From Mesorhizobium carmichaelinearum (GTDB lineage: Bacteria > Pseudomonadota > Alphaproteobacteria > Rhizobiales > Rhizobiaceae), in NCBI RefSeq assembly GCF_900199455.1, contig NZ_FZQR01000001.1, positions 62,001-126,000 on the forward strand: a stretch of 64,000 bases of DNA, written 5' to 3'. The translations under genes were made by a program, and so were the position numbers. The notes beneath the pieces were generated by a model, which was not told the origin of the DNA, made no database searches, and worked only from the letters and a program-made list of their open reading frames with translations. This document shows positions 28,901 through 35,805 of the stretch, piece after piece. Within the stretch, counting starts at the first letter, position 1, and each line of letters begins with the position of its first letter.

Positions 28901-30115
28901 ACCTACAACACAGATCTCAGCGCGGCGTCGAACACGCCACCCAACCTCCTTGGCTCTGCCGGCCCCAGCGGTCCCTTTAATCTGTTCACCGCGCTGGCGC
29001 GCACCTCGGCCGTCTACGCAGCGATCGGTTCAGTGCTGCGCAACCCAGCCGATCCCGCCTGGGCCGACGCGGTGGCCGCCTTCGCCACCGCCATTGGCGA
29101 GGTGACGGCGAACAAGGACTGGAACCTGGTCTTCAACCTCGATTTCGTTCAGGGCCTGGTCAACGTCACCGACAACTATGTCGTCACCGACTTGCTGCAG
29201 CCGGACGGCACGACACGGCTGATCGATCTGCAATGGCCGGCAACGCAAGGTGAATCGAGCTTCGCCAATGTGGCGCTAACCGTCACCGCTCTCGACCCGT
29301 CGAACCTGACGCCGTACCCGAACCAGCATCCCATCCAGCCGCCGCCGACGAATGGTCTGCAGTTCGAGGTCGACAATGCCCCGCCCGGCAATTTCGGTGT
29401 GGCGCACACGATCGAGGTCGATGCGCTCAACGTGCTGGCGGCCGAGAATGCACTGGCCTCGGTGCAGATCGAACGCAACCTGATCACGCTTCAAGTCGCC
29501 GACAACACGGCTTGGCAAGTGGTGCCGGAGTTCATCTACAAGACGCCGCAGGTGCGGCCGAGCCAGCCGGTGACGCCGTTCATCGACAATGCGACGCCGA
29601 TCGACGTGACGACATTGCCGGGCCAGGGGTCGGGCGCGGCCTGCCCGACATCGCCTTCAAGCCTGTGCCAGCGCATCTACACCGTCATGGCCGATCTGCT
29701 GGCCGACCCTGCGCAGGAAAAATCACTGCTTGGGGCGCATGCGGCGGCCAGCGTGACCAGCGGAACCACAAGGCGGGTCAAAGTCGCCTGCTCCTACCAG
29801 TTCCCGTTCCCCGCCGTTGCCGGCGGCGCCTTCGACGGGGCCTCGATCAGCCCGCTGGTTCCGATCGTGCTGGCACGGTCTTTCGAGATCGACGGCCAGC
29901 AGACGGCGCAGCTTGGCGATTTCGCCGCGCTGTTCGCCGAGGCGATCGCCGGCTGGGCCTCCGGCAAGAGCATCGTCTTCGGCGCTAATGCCGAGCCGGC
30001 GGGCGCCAGGCTGGTCTTCGACATCACGCTTTACGCAGCGCTCAGCGGCGTCAACACGCCGGTGCTGCGCTTCAGCAACCTGCAACTGAACCTGACGGAC
30101 ATCGATGCGAACTGA
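19901..30115 (+). CDS. Giant (3,404 aa) unrecognised beta-rich protein
   Basis: A single uninterrupted 10.2-kb frame. The ATG at 19901 (MIAFKRDTSGLYLADTPANA) is preferred over one at 19823 because a strong GGAGG lies six bases ahead. I recognise no overall family. There is no signal peptide at the N-terminus. Composition is rich in Ala, Gly, Thr, Ser and Asp with alternating hydrophobic residues and few cysteines, suggesting many beta domains. A glycine linker (GGGGGG near residue 1150) and another near 1470 separate blocks; the stretch after 1470 (LLYIEASVSVSVTVEINLFL, then FSISISFSF) is strikingly amphipathic beta. Near residue 2801, NPHGLTDGSRVLMIF with a following VYAVTVTGDTTFTITT resembles a small domain seen in phage tail and adhesin-like proteins. 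Three smaller paralogous genes and an oxidase operon follow on the same strand. It may be a surface, storage or scaffold protein; function unknown. Confidence 0.8.
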   Translation: MIAFKRDTSGLYLADTPANARVAFLFQDQSRTDPTFDLTAQSWVDPGQLGYIAFFVPSATRDWATFEAGVRKAFTANAGTQIGWFPEPLSIAPVLVSITGQGTSSPTVAESFSLTFRQSVTFQVQPDLFELSTTVLFDDASNSLQIANSQPPATLLLTATPPAGATVTFQSQAPFASLALSGPLAGTARTAFELATADLVQFEAGMMYFSPPVDGGLVNALSYPVFRGAGGSTTPFGFNVTLDVLGPLDAARSFFQFTDPLLGSTFVTANGKPFALNTVNIGDIATASRLVFAGRPQQSPSEQRYYYLTPAGQFGLALDTGANQVAAAADETVQMLCGVTGTEFVTVNVGTTPDKLQFVPAQPAYRIQPAQDSPTNPAFLDTTATTSWAQLVSAKGTYVSQPERAPLYNQQGSSAAMLAGAAPASGLTVYLLNYFHVPSWTDAGSAPAVPLVPYAGLDFSTNPNLKAAAYLDMESRALNPRRAAGFLPPPKPRSAAKAAAGDPTVLAMTPQGMLAELAGTPLAWTGLQMATSAAGILEFEAMGPSISKAVQQNQIFTVVSENPANADPLGTGQALFDFTNDKLEIGDWTFDLSSGGLSAPDGTPPIFMMKFYPGETIEQLVADTRLWSQPDTFNKTFTAAAAQTYLQTLIAEAKASVFPNGGTQPDTTSLYWTFYQTVTDPTFNGVLAVNCNMQLDQLPTAVRAVLGGMTDPGIAGFRVHHVGIAINNTDADPKQTAPVLAQSATFALVDYEKAASKTAAAAGIDIDYGFEVEYLRALFTNSELRSFACEINLTINDLFKTGVNLDAEQSTASNTAAEGGNVIAIMGSYQAHGTSGDDTSSGQGVYSFVAQGEFVFNFTDDSGKSNNKYLKQITLTKLQFSFDDETPATPPKADTTHISAHFAIWGYIEFNEFQVLDLFAFEKLAFSNLGIEVGFDLTIPANGQPSTSTPSLSFSPGDLRLDLGATEKRSGAASLLDLIPFKLKSFLYSGEADETIESLNYYSLGTLPGLAENGITLQDKFNYALIFDLDLGSMGGLVGSLSAFKFSVLIGWLSPEDGGGLAFGIQLPQVDGKLEIKIEGVLTISIEQFNLEYAKDSEPQMLVLGMHNCFIEILGQRLPPDGTISIGLFAPTEGADQIGWIGAYNKGKDGGGGGGDTQDEPAASVPARLGAVSDVFDLVYLGVGQRVGPDPAKPPPNFDEFLKFMQGEFWDRLQDKKFSDIYHPNGKWIIVTDFTLLKVLEVGFVFYDVTPFYALLLRLTGGAGKGAEFEIVYTKISDTIGKFAAVFGLPDSLRTFQVGAASLTLPTLSVDVYTNGDWKVDLGFPDGDNWSVCFQVQAQAGPIPVTGSGGFYIASLSSATDPDVFKGTYQSILAFGFAARLGVGKDFTAGPLKAGVSVTFFGIIQGAAGYLTSGGGDLAKKPDALSLQGQFGIIGELYGSLDFVIIKASVNVRLEASIGIILALEPPSVPGGGGGSILLYIEASVSVSVTVEINLFLFSISISFSFNASFRFEWQLAGSSQQAQIEGFARLRQRLLASAAPTVGLLPSLPKDLPILFLPELTVVFPDAVSNGAPWVVTSLGIQYDDNPPQNPTYADFKPFEAVTTQLATFALMHALNLPAYNSVVQLEFDPASGALGLKDIDSDPDALTGWLDYPTVLSQLANFSATLSVPTSPTKASVFPMPPFLNLATTGRTDGNGNAQEFAYQFQSKNPVSQTYLQAVDTYFNQLFVNQTSNPGSANPTGGTTPLSQEIFLDYFKGLIRGAVHELLVTMQDAGLTSSPLDKLFTAAVAAPTPGAQTRFQGLAGQMSSAFRGGVRLPYTDGLTVPGGTALTTTNPLFALLWQEFPAGGFTSSGKYAIALSNPDATQGWLTVNASYSLTQDVLGKYLGLKEASVAAPGSPTPIALSSTGPQSFALENAIAWTPPGAGALSLRPFAPSLVKLQANEGTSAIPVLVKSRQAQGAYLPDGTPLPAGDITFATSITLTVKQIPGAAQGSVLPDVYALSGASQADEALLGRILDDLRGGDRPVAAIQILFQTAAGAPGLVSVVVDPTAVFALRTNTTTVSQPPQGLMGFALGLPAGVSVGASTDISADGGYGFLQIIQQATVTNASGYYLRFVDKTGNSLPTALFAKGVAQVTMLVTYKPGSGTNQNGSPLAIQPYYNAVVLAGTQTSLVYYAETADPALEARYVKVAAGTFGVELTRAESVMQLKAPAALAKAGLLAKTTTHSRGDVIAALRASGVSDDAELHQALAAAGDAKASLNALYSLVTYQIQATTGFSLSNLSAPIQPQKPDQSATTGTYRVFAPLYNVATDNAGSTTPNRYASIDDKFTLSFFVNDAFGNQLPTPASYSDTNFYFDPIVPVDQWPGILPTYGFDASQANTVEIVLTPSQAAFSGMSADQKAAALANYRTIEDQITGPGVSFYVETSLALQADGASFVSFPVSVADTSKVAGMVGDLVNWLAGLSTNFPGAMTISMPVSGPGALPPLFEIVVLFGIARNVNLISPYLKDQFGTVMVPSAQNVATGFAPATGGASAMSQFAADFTGAFPAQKLAIGMNGADASSQQKQSSTALSSTGLARKRLKALKLAHDGSGGARAGSQSLWAAAASLLDISIGAAGGGPRFLSPKPLDNVLNSASVPMPTLSSKLPALPAQQLFIDTDLDQLNRGFFQAVDEVLSPASAAKAFELAPDSYGKIALGRETLAQKYAQYEVDWLFGPQSPFTGTTAALGVARDVFEQQMRAALMTAYSVDTIVQYDVTWNQPVSAAADGNMELFGQIEAVLAGSYSWNGVSLSATSSNPHGLTDGSRVLMIFQTSSGQSPDDGVYAVTVTGDTTFTITTAASGSGVGTFSATQQNAGLSTAHVGIVSTGASPLTFLYGDPDAGAAAVVPFDLRFAVTNLQFFLAPAGAPDEARPSIWLQLVDPYPQGVPHVGPAGALTKIPVVYRQYPTPPTLISQTWSGFTPTSGSGNPIADGADWSYLYTYQAFLVAQDQINTAVTYNTDLSAASNTPPNLLGSAGPSGPFNLFTALARTSAVYAAIGSVLRNPADPAWADAVAAFATAIGEVTANKDWNLVFNLDFVQGLVNVTDNYVVTDLLQPDGTTRLIDLQWPATQGESSFANVALTVTALDPSNLTPYPNQHPIQPPPTNGLQFEVDNAPPGNFGVAHTIEVDALNVLAAENALASVQIERNLITLQVADNTAWQVVPEFIYKTPQVRPSQPVTPFIDNATPIDVTTLPGQGSGAACPTSPSSLCQRIYTVMADLLADPAQEKSLLGAHAAASVTSGTTRRVKVACSYQFPFPAVAGGAFDGASISPLVPIVLARSFEIDGQQTAQLGDFAALFAEAIAGWASGKSIVFGANAEPAGARLVFDITLYAALSGVNTPVLRFSNLQLNLTDIDAN

Positions 30116-30335
30116 CCGCTCAAGGCGGGCACTTGCGACGGCGTCACGCAACACATGACTGGAAAGGAGGAATTTTTCGAAACCAGACTTCGGGCCAAAC
30201 CGGCAAACCGGCTTGGACGACCAATGTTGAGACAAACCGACAGAGCGCGCCGGCACGCTTCGACCTGCAGGTCCGCCGCTCTGCAACACGCATTCAGGTA
30301 CGACAGTTCGAAACCGCAAACCGCGAGGGAAAATC

Positions 30336-31046
30336 ATGGCAACGGCCCCCAAATACAATATTCTCGGCGTCAACCAATCCAATGCGAACTGGGATGGCTC
30401 ACCGATCACGCTGGCCTACCGCGAAAGCGCAACGATGCCGCAGACGACCAATGGATCGATGGTCTTCGCCTATCAGAACACTGCTTCGCTCAACAATGCC
30501 GGCAAGCTGGCGCTGACCTCGGGCGGTTCGCAGCCGTCGTTCCTGACTGCTCCGGCGCTGCTCTTGCAGCCCAGCATTCTCGTCAACAACTGGCAGGCCA
30601 ACAATCTCAACGTCACCAATGTCAGCGTCGCGGCCGCAACGCCGATCTGGATCGAGGCCTTCGGCCCCGGACTGCCGGGCCAGAAGCCGGTGGCGCTCGC
30701 CATCAACACGGCGTTGACGCTGAAGCCGGGCGGCGTCGCGCAGGGGACGTCGACCCCCAACTGGATGCAGCTGACGCTCGGTACGAACACCGGCCAGTTG
30801 ATCGTCGTTGCCGTCGTCGGCGGCCCACAGGATGCGACCGGCAACAACGCCTACGCGATCGCGCTGAACTCGCCGTCCGGCAACACCGGCCCGGGCACCG
30901 GCACGCCGGCGCCGCAAGGCTATTACGCGACGACGAGCGGCAACAACTACTCCTTCGAATTCAACTGGGGTTCCTCGGTTGTCTATCTGGCGAACATGTC
31001 GCCTTCGACGGCGTCGTCGCTGACGGCGGAACTCTTGTCTCTGTAA
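30336..31046 (+). CDS. Tandem paralogue A, uncharacterised 236-aa protein
   Basis: First of three neighbouring related genes. It starts MATAPKYNILGVNQSNANWD, has the shared core NNAGKLALTSGGSQPSF, NWQANNLNVTNVSVAAATPI, NWMQLTLGTNTGQLIVVAVV and GGPQDATGNNAYAIALNSP, and ends with a proline/glycine linker and a tail YYATTSGNNYSFEFNWGSS. No signal peptide, cysteine pairs or known domain was recognised; the pattern is of a compact beta-sandwich. It lies 220 bases after the giant gene on the same strand. A role as a partner or surface component of the giant protein is a guess based only on position. Confidence 0.75.
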   Translation: MATAPKYNILGVNQSNANWDGSPITLAYRESATMPQTTNGSMVFAYQNTASLNNAGKLALTSGGSQPSFLTAPALLLQPSILVNNWQANNLNVTNVSVAAATPIWIEAFGPGLPGQKPVALAINTALTLKPGGVAQGTSTPNWMQLTLGTNTGQLIVVAVVGGPQDATGNNAYAIALNSPSGNTGPGTGTPAPQGYYATTSGNNYSFEFNWGSSVVYLANMSPSTASSLTAELLSL

Positions 31047-31119
31047 CCGAGACACGGGAGCTGGCGGCGCCAAGCCGCCGGCTCCCACGACAATGCCACC
31101 GACAGGGAGGACAACCGAT

Positions 31120-31815
31120 ATGCGCGATCTCGTCCCGGCGGGCACGGTGAACGCGGCCTGGAACGGCCAGCCCCAGACTCTGGCGGTGCGCGGCAGCGTG
31201 ACCATGCCGCAGACGCCCAACGGTTCGCTCATCGTCGGCTATTTCAACCAGTCGCAGCAGAACAATGCCGGCAAGCTCGCTTTGACCTCCGGCGGCAGCG
31301 ATCCGACATTCCTTCCCGTTCCGGCGCTGGCGCGGATGATCAGCGTGCTCACGGCGAACTGGCGGGCCAACAATCTGACCATCAGCAATGTCAGCACCAA
31401 TGCCGCAACCCCGATCCTTGTCCAGGCCTACGGCCCCGGCATCCCCGGCGTGCAGCCGGGTACGCTGACGGCCGGCACGCCGGTGCAGCTGGCAATGCGC
31501 CAAGCGGTGCAGGGAACGACGACACCGAACTGGATGCAGCTGGGGTTTTCCTCGAGCACCAGCAATCTCGAGGTCGTCGCAGTCGTCGGTGGCCCGCAGG
31601 ACCAGTCCGGCAACAATGCCTATGTGATCGCGTTGAACGCGCCGGGCGGGGACACAGGCCCGCCCCCGTTGCCGCCTCCACCGGCCGGGTTCTACGCCAC
31701 AACCAGCAGCAACAGATACGCGCTGCCCTTCAACTGGGGAGCGGCGACGGTTTATGTCGTCAATCTCTCGCCGCAGACTGCATCTCCAGTGACGGCTTTG
31801 CTGCAATCGCTGTAG
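31120..31815 (+). CDS. Tandem paralogue B, uncharacterised 231-aa protein
   Basis: Second member of the tandem family. The ATG at 31120 (MRDLVPAGTVNAAWNGQPQT) is chosen over one at 31093 because GGGAGG stands ten bases upstream. It shares NNAGKLALTSGGSDPTF, NWRANNLTISNVSTNAATPI, NWMQLGFSSSTSNLEVVAVV and GGPQDQSGNNAYVIALNAP with its neighbours and has a longer proline linker (PPPLPPPPAGFYATT) before the aromatic tail. Divergence from A and C is substantial, so the duplications are not recent. Confidence 0.75.
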   Translation: MRDLVPAGTVNAAWNGQPQTLAVRGSVTMPQTPNGSLIVGYFNQSQQNNAGKLALTSGGSDPTFLPVPALARMISVLTANWRANNLTISNVSTNAATPILVQAYGPGIPGVQPGTLTAGTPVQLAMRQAVQGTTTPNWMQLGFSSSTSNLEVVAVVGGPQDQSGNNAYVIALNAPGGDTGPPPLPPPPAGFYATTSSNRYALPFNWGAATVYVVNLSPQTASPVTALLQSL

Positions 31816-31897
31816 AGTTGTTATAGCCTTCCTTGTCAGGCGCAATTGCGGAAGGAAGCCGTTTCGTCGTTTTCCTCGAATTGCTCAAACGGAAGCC

Positions 31898-32632
31898 ATG
31901 CCGCCTTCAAACTTCAACATTCTGGGCCAATCCGTTGTTGACCCCAACTGGCTTGGCTTGCCGCTGACGCTTGGCGTGCGCGACAGCGCCACAATGCAGC
32001 AGACGTCGGATGGATCGATGATCCTGGCGTACCGAAACACCTCCGGGATGAACAATGCCGGCAAGCTGGCGTTGACCAGCGGCGGCAGCCAGCCGCAGTT
32101 CCTGCCTGCCCCGGCGCTGGCCTTGCAGCCGACGATCCTGATCAACAATTGGCGGGCCAACAATCTGACGCTCACCAATACAAGCCTGAACATGAGCACG
32201 TCGATCTGGATCGCCGCGTTCGGGCCAGACCTGGGTTTGCCAACGCAACCTCTGCAGGCCGACGGAGCAGCCGTCCCGGTCGCGCTATACACTGCCTTGC
32301 AAGCAACCACCGACCCACGCTGGATGCAGCTCGGTTTCCAGGCAAACTCGGGCGATCTTTGCCTGTTCGCTTTTATCGGCGGCCCGCCGGATGCAACCGG
32401 CAACAATGCCTACGCGATCGCGTTGAATTCGCCGTGTGGCAATACCGGTCCCGGCACCGCCAAAGCGGCCCCGCCGGGCTATTATGCGACGGCCGGCGGC
32501 AACAACTATTCCTATGAATTCAACTGGGGAAGCTATCTTCTGTACGTCTACTATTTCGGTAGCGGCTCAGTCCTGGCCGATATTCCGAAGCTCGGGGATT
32601 CCGCGCCCACGGTGACATTGGGGTCGATCTGA
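31898..32632 (+). CDS. Tandem paralogue C, uncharacterised 244-aa protein
   Basis: Third member of the family: MPPSNFNILGQSVVDPNWLG, then NNAGKLALTSGGSQPQF, NWRANNLTLTNTSLNMSTSI, RWMQLGFQANSGDLCLFAFI, GGPPDATGNNAYAIALNSP and the tail YYATAGGNNYSYEFNWGSY. It is closer to A than to B in the N-terminal FNILG block and in the GNTGPGT linker. The ribosome site (GGAAG) is only two bases from the ATG, so initiation may be weak. A short CTTCCTT/AAGGAAG dyad lies just upstream at about 31830-31858. Confidence 0.72.
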   Translation: MPPSNFNILGQSVVDPNWLGLPLTLGVRDSATMQQTSDGSMILAYRNTSGMNNAGKLALTSGGSQPQFLPAPALALQPTILINNWRANNLTLTNTSLNMSTSIWIAAFGPDLGLPTQPLQADGAAVPVALYTALQATTDPRWMQLGFQANSGDLCLFAFIGGPPDATGNNAYAIALNSPCGNTGPGTAKAAPPGYYATAGGNNYSYEFNWGSYLLYVYYFGSGSVLADIPKLGDSAPTVTLGSI

Positions 32633-32828
32633 CCGGGCATCGTCGGTTGCCGCTCAATTCCCATGATGCTTGCCAAGCGCGGAACGTTCGGCCAGATTTG
32701 CTTCAGCCCCCAGTCGACCGACAGTACTTGGATCGAAGGGCCAAGTCGTTCCCAAAAGGAAGGGCTCGCAACAGCTTTGGTGCCGTGCCAAAACACCGGA
32801 TATCAATCGACCGACAGCGGGAGGACAT

Positions 32829-33122
32829 ATGGGACTGGTAACGCTGGAGCATTTCGCCGGGTGCGTCGGCAGCGGGTTCGACATCGATATGGGGGAGAGT
32901 TCGCTGCCCTTGACCCTGTCTGAGGCGCGCCCGCTGCCGGAGAGCGGCTTTGCCGGAATGCGGCGCTCACCCTTTTCGCTGATGTTCCGCAGCGGCTCGC
33001 AAGTGGTGTTGCCGCAAAAACTCTACAGACTGAAGAACGCCACGCTCGGCCAGATGGAAATCTTCCTGGTTCCCGTCGCCAGGGACAAGGCCGGCATCGT
33101 TTATCAGGCAATCTTCAACTGA
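32829..33122 (+). CDS. Small DUF6916-like protein, 97 aa
   Basis: Begins at the ATG at 32829 (MGLVTLEHFAGCVGSGFDID) with a GGGAGG ribosome site; the longer frame from 32670 is rejected. The C-terminal pattern (RSPFSLMFRSG, QKLYRLKNATLGQMEIFLVP, then YQAIFN) resembles the small DUF6916 domain, often found next to tail-collar or similar surface proteins. The domain name is from memory of the pattern, not a search. Its stop codon is followed in the same frame by an autotransporter barrel end, which suggests a rearrangement here. Confidence 0.65.
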   Translation: MGLVTLEHFAGCVGSGFDIDMGESSLPLTLSEARPLPESGFAGMRRSPFSLMFRSGSQVVLPQKLYRLKNATLGQMEIFLVPVARDKAGIVYQAIFN

Positions 33123-33335
33123 GACGCGGGCGGCAAGGCGAAAGGTCAGAACCCCGGCGGGCCGTTCTACCACACCTCCATCGACGGGTTGGCCCGGGAT
33201 CGTTTCATGCTCGGCCTCGGGATGAACATCCAGACGACGCAGGATTTCGCGCTGCGGCTTGAATATCGCGGCCTGTTCGGCAGCGATGGCGGCACCGATA
33301 ACGGCTTCCTGGTCAACATCGGCAAGAAGTTCTGA
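33123..33335 (+). pseudogene. Remnant of an autotransporter beta-barrel C-terminus
   Basis: The frame immediately after the DUF6916-like stop reads 70 residues ending DFALRLEYRGLFGSDGGTDN, GFLVNIGKKF and a stop. Alternating residues and a terminal Phe are the hallmark of an outer-membrane beta-barrel C-terminus as in type V autotransporters. There is no start codon with a ribosome site, no passenger and less than a quarter of a normal barrel, so it is a fragment. It may be the 3' end of a gene replaced or truncated when the present locus was assembled. Confidence 0.6.
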
Positions 33336-33681
33336 TCCTGAAGGCCTCCAGGATCAGGTCGCGGTTCTTCTCATCTTCGCGGCGTCGCAAGCCGCGAGGA
33401 TGAGAGTTGATGCGGGTATGGCGGCCCATGGCTTGCAAAGCCGGCAACGAGCGATCGCGACAGCTTGGCGCGACAGGCAGCCACCATCTCTCAACTTGTT
33501 ACAAATAGAATGAAATTCGACGTGAATGATTATAAGCCGTATAAGAGAGACGGCATAACCCGAATTTAAGTTTTCGCTGAAGTAAAATTTTGATATCTAC
33601 AGCATCCGAAGCTGGACAGACCTCCGGATCGAGCGCAATATGCTTGGAGAGGATAATCAATAGCCAGAGTGAGGGAGCCCC
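33336..33681. promoter_or_regulatory. Promoter-bearing intergenic region of the oxidase operon
   Basis: No gene is supported. Bases about 33490-33610 are A+T-rich (runs such as TTGTTACAAATAGAATG and AAGTAAAATTTTGATAT) against a G+C-rich background, and probably hold the promoter for the multicopper oxidase operon. No convincing operator was recognised. Confidence 0.4.
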
Positions 33682-35805
33682 ATGTTGCGTGGAGGATCGA
33701 TGACGCGTGCGCGGTTTTTCGCCGGTGTTTTCGGCAGCGGCCTGGGGGCAATCGCGGCGCTACCCGCAGCGGCCGAGATCCTCAATCCTCCGGTGCTGCA
33801 GGACGAGCGCGCACCGATTGCCAAGCCTATCCTGACTGAACTGGCGCCCGCCGCGCCGCTGCCGGGCAACACGGCGCCGGTGCGCGGCGACAGACTGCTC
33901 GATCTCAAGATCCAGTATATCGACAACCAGATCTACAATCCGTCGACCGGCGGATACGACAAGGTGCATCTGCGCGGCTATAGCGGCAAGGGCGTCGATC
34001 CGAAGGCGCCTTATGTCTCGCCGACGATCGAGGCAATTCCGGGCGACACGGTGCGCATCACGCTCGACAACCAGTTGCCGGCGGGGCCGCAGCCCGGCGA
34101 TCCGGGCTGCATGCCCGGCGGGCAGATGCCCGACATCCCGCACTGTTTCAACGGCACCAATCTGCACACCCACGGGCTGTGGGTCAGCCCGACCGGCAAC
34201 AGCGACAACGTGCTGTTGTCGATCAACCCGCAGACGAAGTTCACCTACGAGTACAACATCCCGTCGGATCATCCCTCGGGCACGTTCTGGTACCACACGC
34301 ACCGCCACGGCTCGACGGCGCTACAGGTGTCGAGCGGCATGGCCGGCGCGCTGATCATTCGCGGCAACCGTCCGCCGACGCCGACAGCGCATGGCGATAT
34401 CGACACACTGATCCCGACCTCGGCGGTACCCGAGCGGGTGCTGGTGATGCAGCAGATCCAGTATGCCTGCCGCGGGCCGGCGGCCAAGCCCGGCGACCTC
34501 GGCCCGATCAAGCAGAACATTAAGGGCCGCTATTTCTGCGACCCCGGCGATGTCGGCGGCATCGAGGCTTACGACCAGTTCGGACCCGGCACATGGCCGG
34601 CATCCGGGCGTTACACCTCGCTCAACGGCGAGGTGTTCAACCCCGATAAACCGTTGACGGCGAAACAGGGCCAGATCGAACGCTGGCGCATGATCCACGC
34701 CGGCGTGCGCGATACGATCAGCTTGCAGTTCTTCAAGGTGCTTGGCGGCAAGCTCAAGCCCGGCGTCAAGACGCTGCTCGAGGCTGACGCCACGGCTTCC
34801 TTCATCAAGGACACCTGCGACACCAAGCCGGTGCCCTATGCGCTGGTTGCCGCCGATGGCCTGACGATGGCGGCGGCGCAAATGACCAAGCTGGCGACGT
34901 TCCAACCCGGCTACCGCTTCGACGTGCTGGTGGTCTTTCCGGAGGCCGGGCGCTACTGCGTGATCGATTCCTCAGCCCCGAAATCGGGCGTGGTCAACGG
35001 GCTCGATGTCGGGCCGCAGTTGCTCGGCCTGGTCGATGTCGCGCCGGGCAAGCCGGTCGACAATGTCGAGACCTACATTGCCAGCAAGCTGGTTGCACTC
35101 GCCGAGGCCAACATGCCCGCCGACGTCAAGGCGAAGGTGGTGGCCGATCTCAAGGCTGGCATGAAATTGACCAGCTTCACGCCGCACCCCGACATCACGG
35201 ACGAGGAGGTCAAGGGCAACGGCACGCAGGAACTGACCTTCTTCATCGACACGTCGGGGCCCGACGTGAAATTCGAGGTCGGCAACAGCCTTAACACCGC
35301 CGACGTCAAACCCTATGACCCGACCCGCATCGACCGCCAGTTGCCGCTCGGCAAGGCGCAGGTCTGGACGCTGCAATCGCATTTCGTCAGCCATCCGTTC
35401 CACATCCACGTCAATCCGTTCCAGATCGTCTCGATCACCGATCCCCTCGGCAAGGACGTCAGCGCTCCTGGAGCGATAGACGACATCGCCGGCGCGCCCG
35501 ACCCGCAATATCCGGGACTCAAGGGCGTGTGGAAAGACACGCTGTGGATCAAGAGTCTGATACCGCAAACCCTGCCCACGGGCTTTTCAGGCATCTACAC
35601 GATCACGCTGCGCACCCGCTACGAACGCTATATCGGCGAGTACGTGCTCCACTGCCACATCCTCGACCATGAGGACCAGGGCATGATGCAAAACGTTGCC
35701 GTGGTGCTGCCCGACCAGGTGGTCGGCCCCACGCAGAGCGACGCCATGCAGATGCAGGGGATGGACGGGCAGATGCAGATGGGCGGTCACGATGCCCACA
35801 AGTAA
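33682..35805 (+). CDS. Multicopper oxidase (laccase-like)
   Basis: 707-aa oxidase with an N-terminal export signal (hydrophobic FFAGVFGSGLGAIAALPAAA, no clear twin-arginine). Copper ligands of the T2/T3 cluster are visible as HTHG (TNLHTHGLW), WYHTHRHG, HPFHIH and the T1-bearing HCHILDHEDQGMM. Such enzymes oxidise phenols, amines or metals with reduction of oxygen to water. Two starts are plausible: 33682 (GAGGGAG upstream) and 33700 (GGAGG upstream). The C-terminus is Met/Gln/His-rich (MQMQGMDGQMQMGGHDAHK), a possible copper-loading tail. The tyrosinase gene overlaps the end by 14 bases, so the two copper enzymes are made together. Confidence 0.9.
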   Translation: MLRGGSMTRARFFAGVFGSGLGAIAALPAAAEILNPPVLQDERAPIAKPILTELAPAAPLPGNTAPVRGDRLLDLKIQYIDNQIYNPSTGGYDKVHLRGYSGKGVDPKAPYVSPTIEAIPGDTVRITLDNQLPAGPQPGDPGCMPGGQMPDIPHCFNGTNLHTHGLWVSPTGNSDNVLLSINPQTKFTYEYNIPSDHPSGTFWYHTHRHGSTALQVSSGMAGALIIRGNRPPTPTAHGDIDTLIPTSAVPERVLVMQQIQYACRGPAAKPGDLGPIKQNIKGRYFCDPGDVGGIEAYDQFGPGTWPASGRYTSLNGEVFNPDKPLTAKQGQIERWRMIHAGVRDTISLQFFKVLGGKLKPGVKTLLEADATASFIKDTCDTKPVPYALVAADGLTMAAAQMTKLATFQPGYRFDVLVVFPEAGRYCVIDSSAPKSGVVNGLDVGPQLLGLVDVAPGKPVDNVETYIASKLVALAEANMPADVKAKVVADLKAGMKLTSFTPHPDITDEEVKGNGTQELTFFIDTSGPDVKFEVGNSLNTADVKPYDPTRIDRQLPLGKAQVWTLQSHFVSHPFHIHVNPFQIVSITDPLGKDVSAPGAIDDIAGAPDPQYPGLKGVWKDTLWIKSLIPQTLPTGFSGIYTITLRTRYERYIGEYVLHCHILDHEDQGMMQNVAVVLPDQVVGPTQSDAMQMQGMDGQMQMGGHDAHK

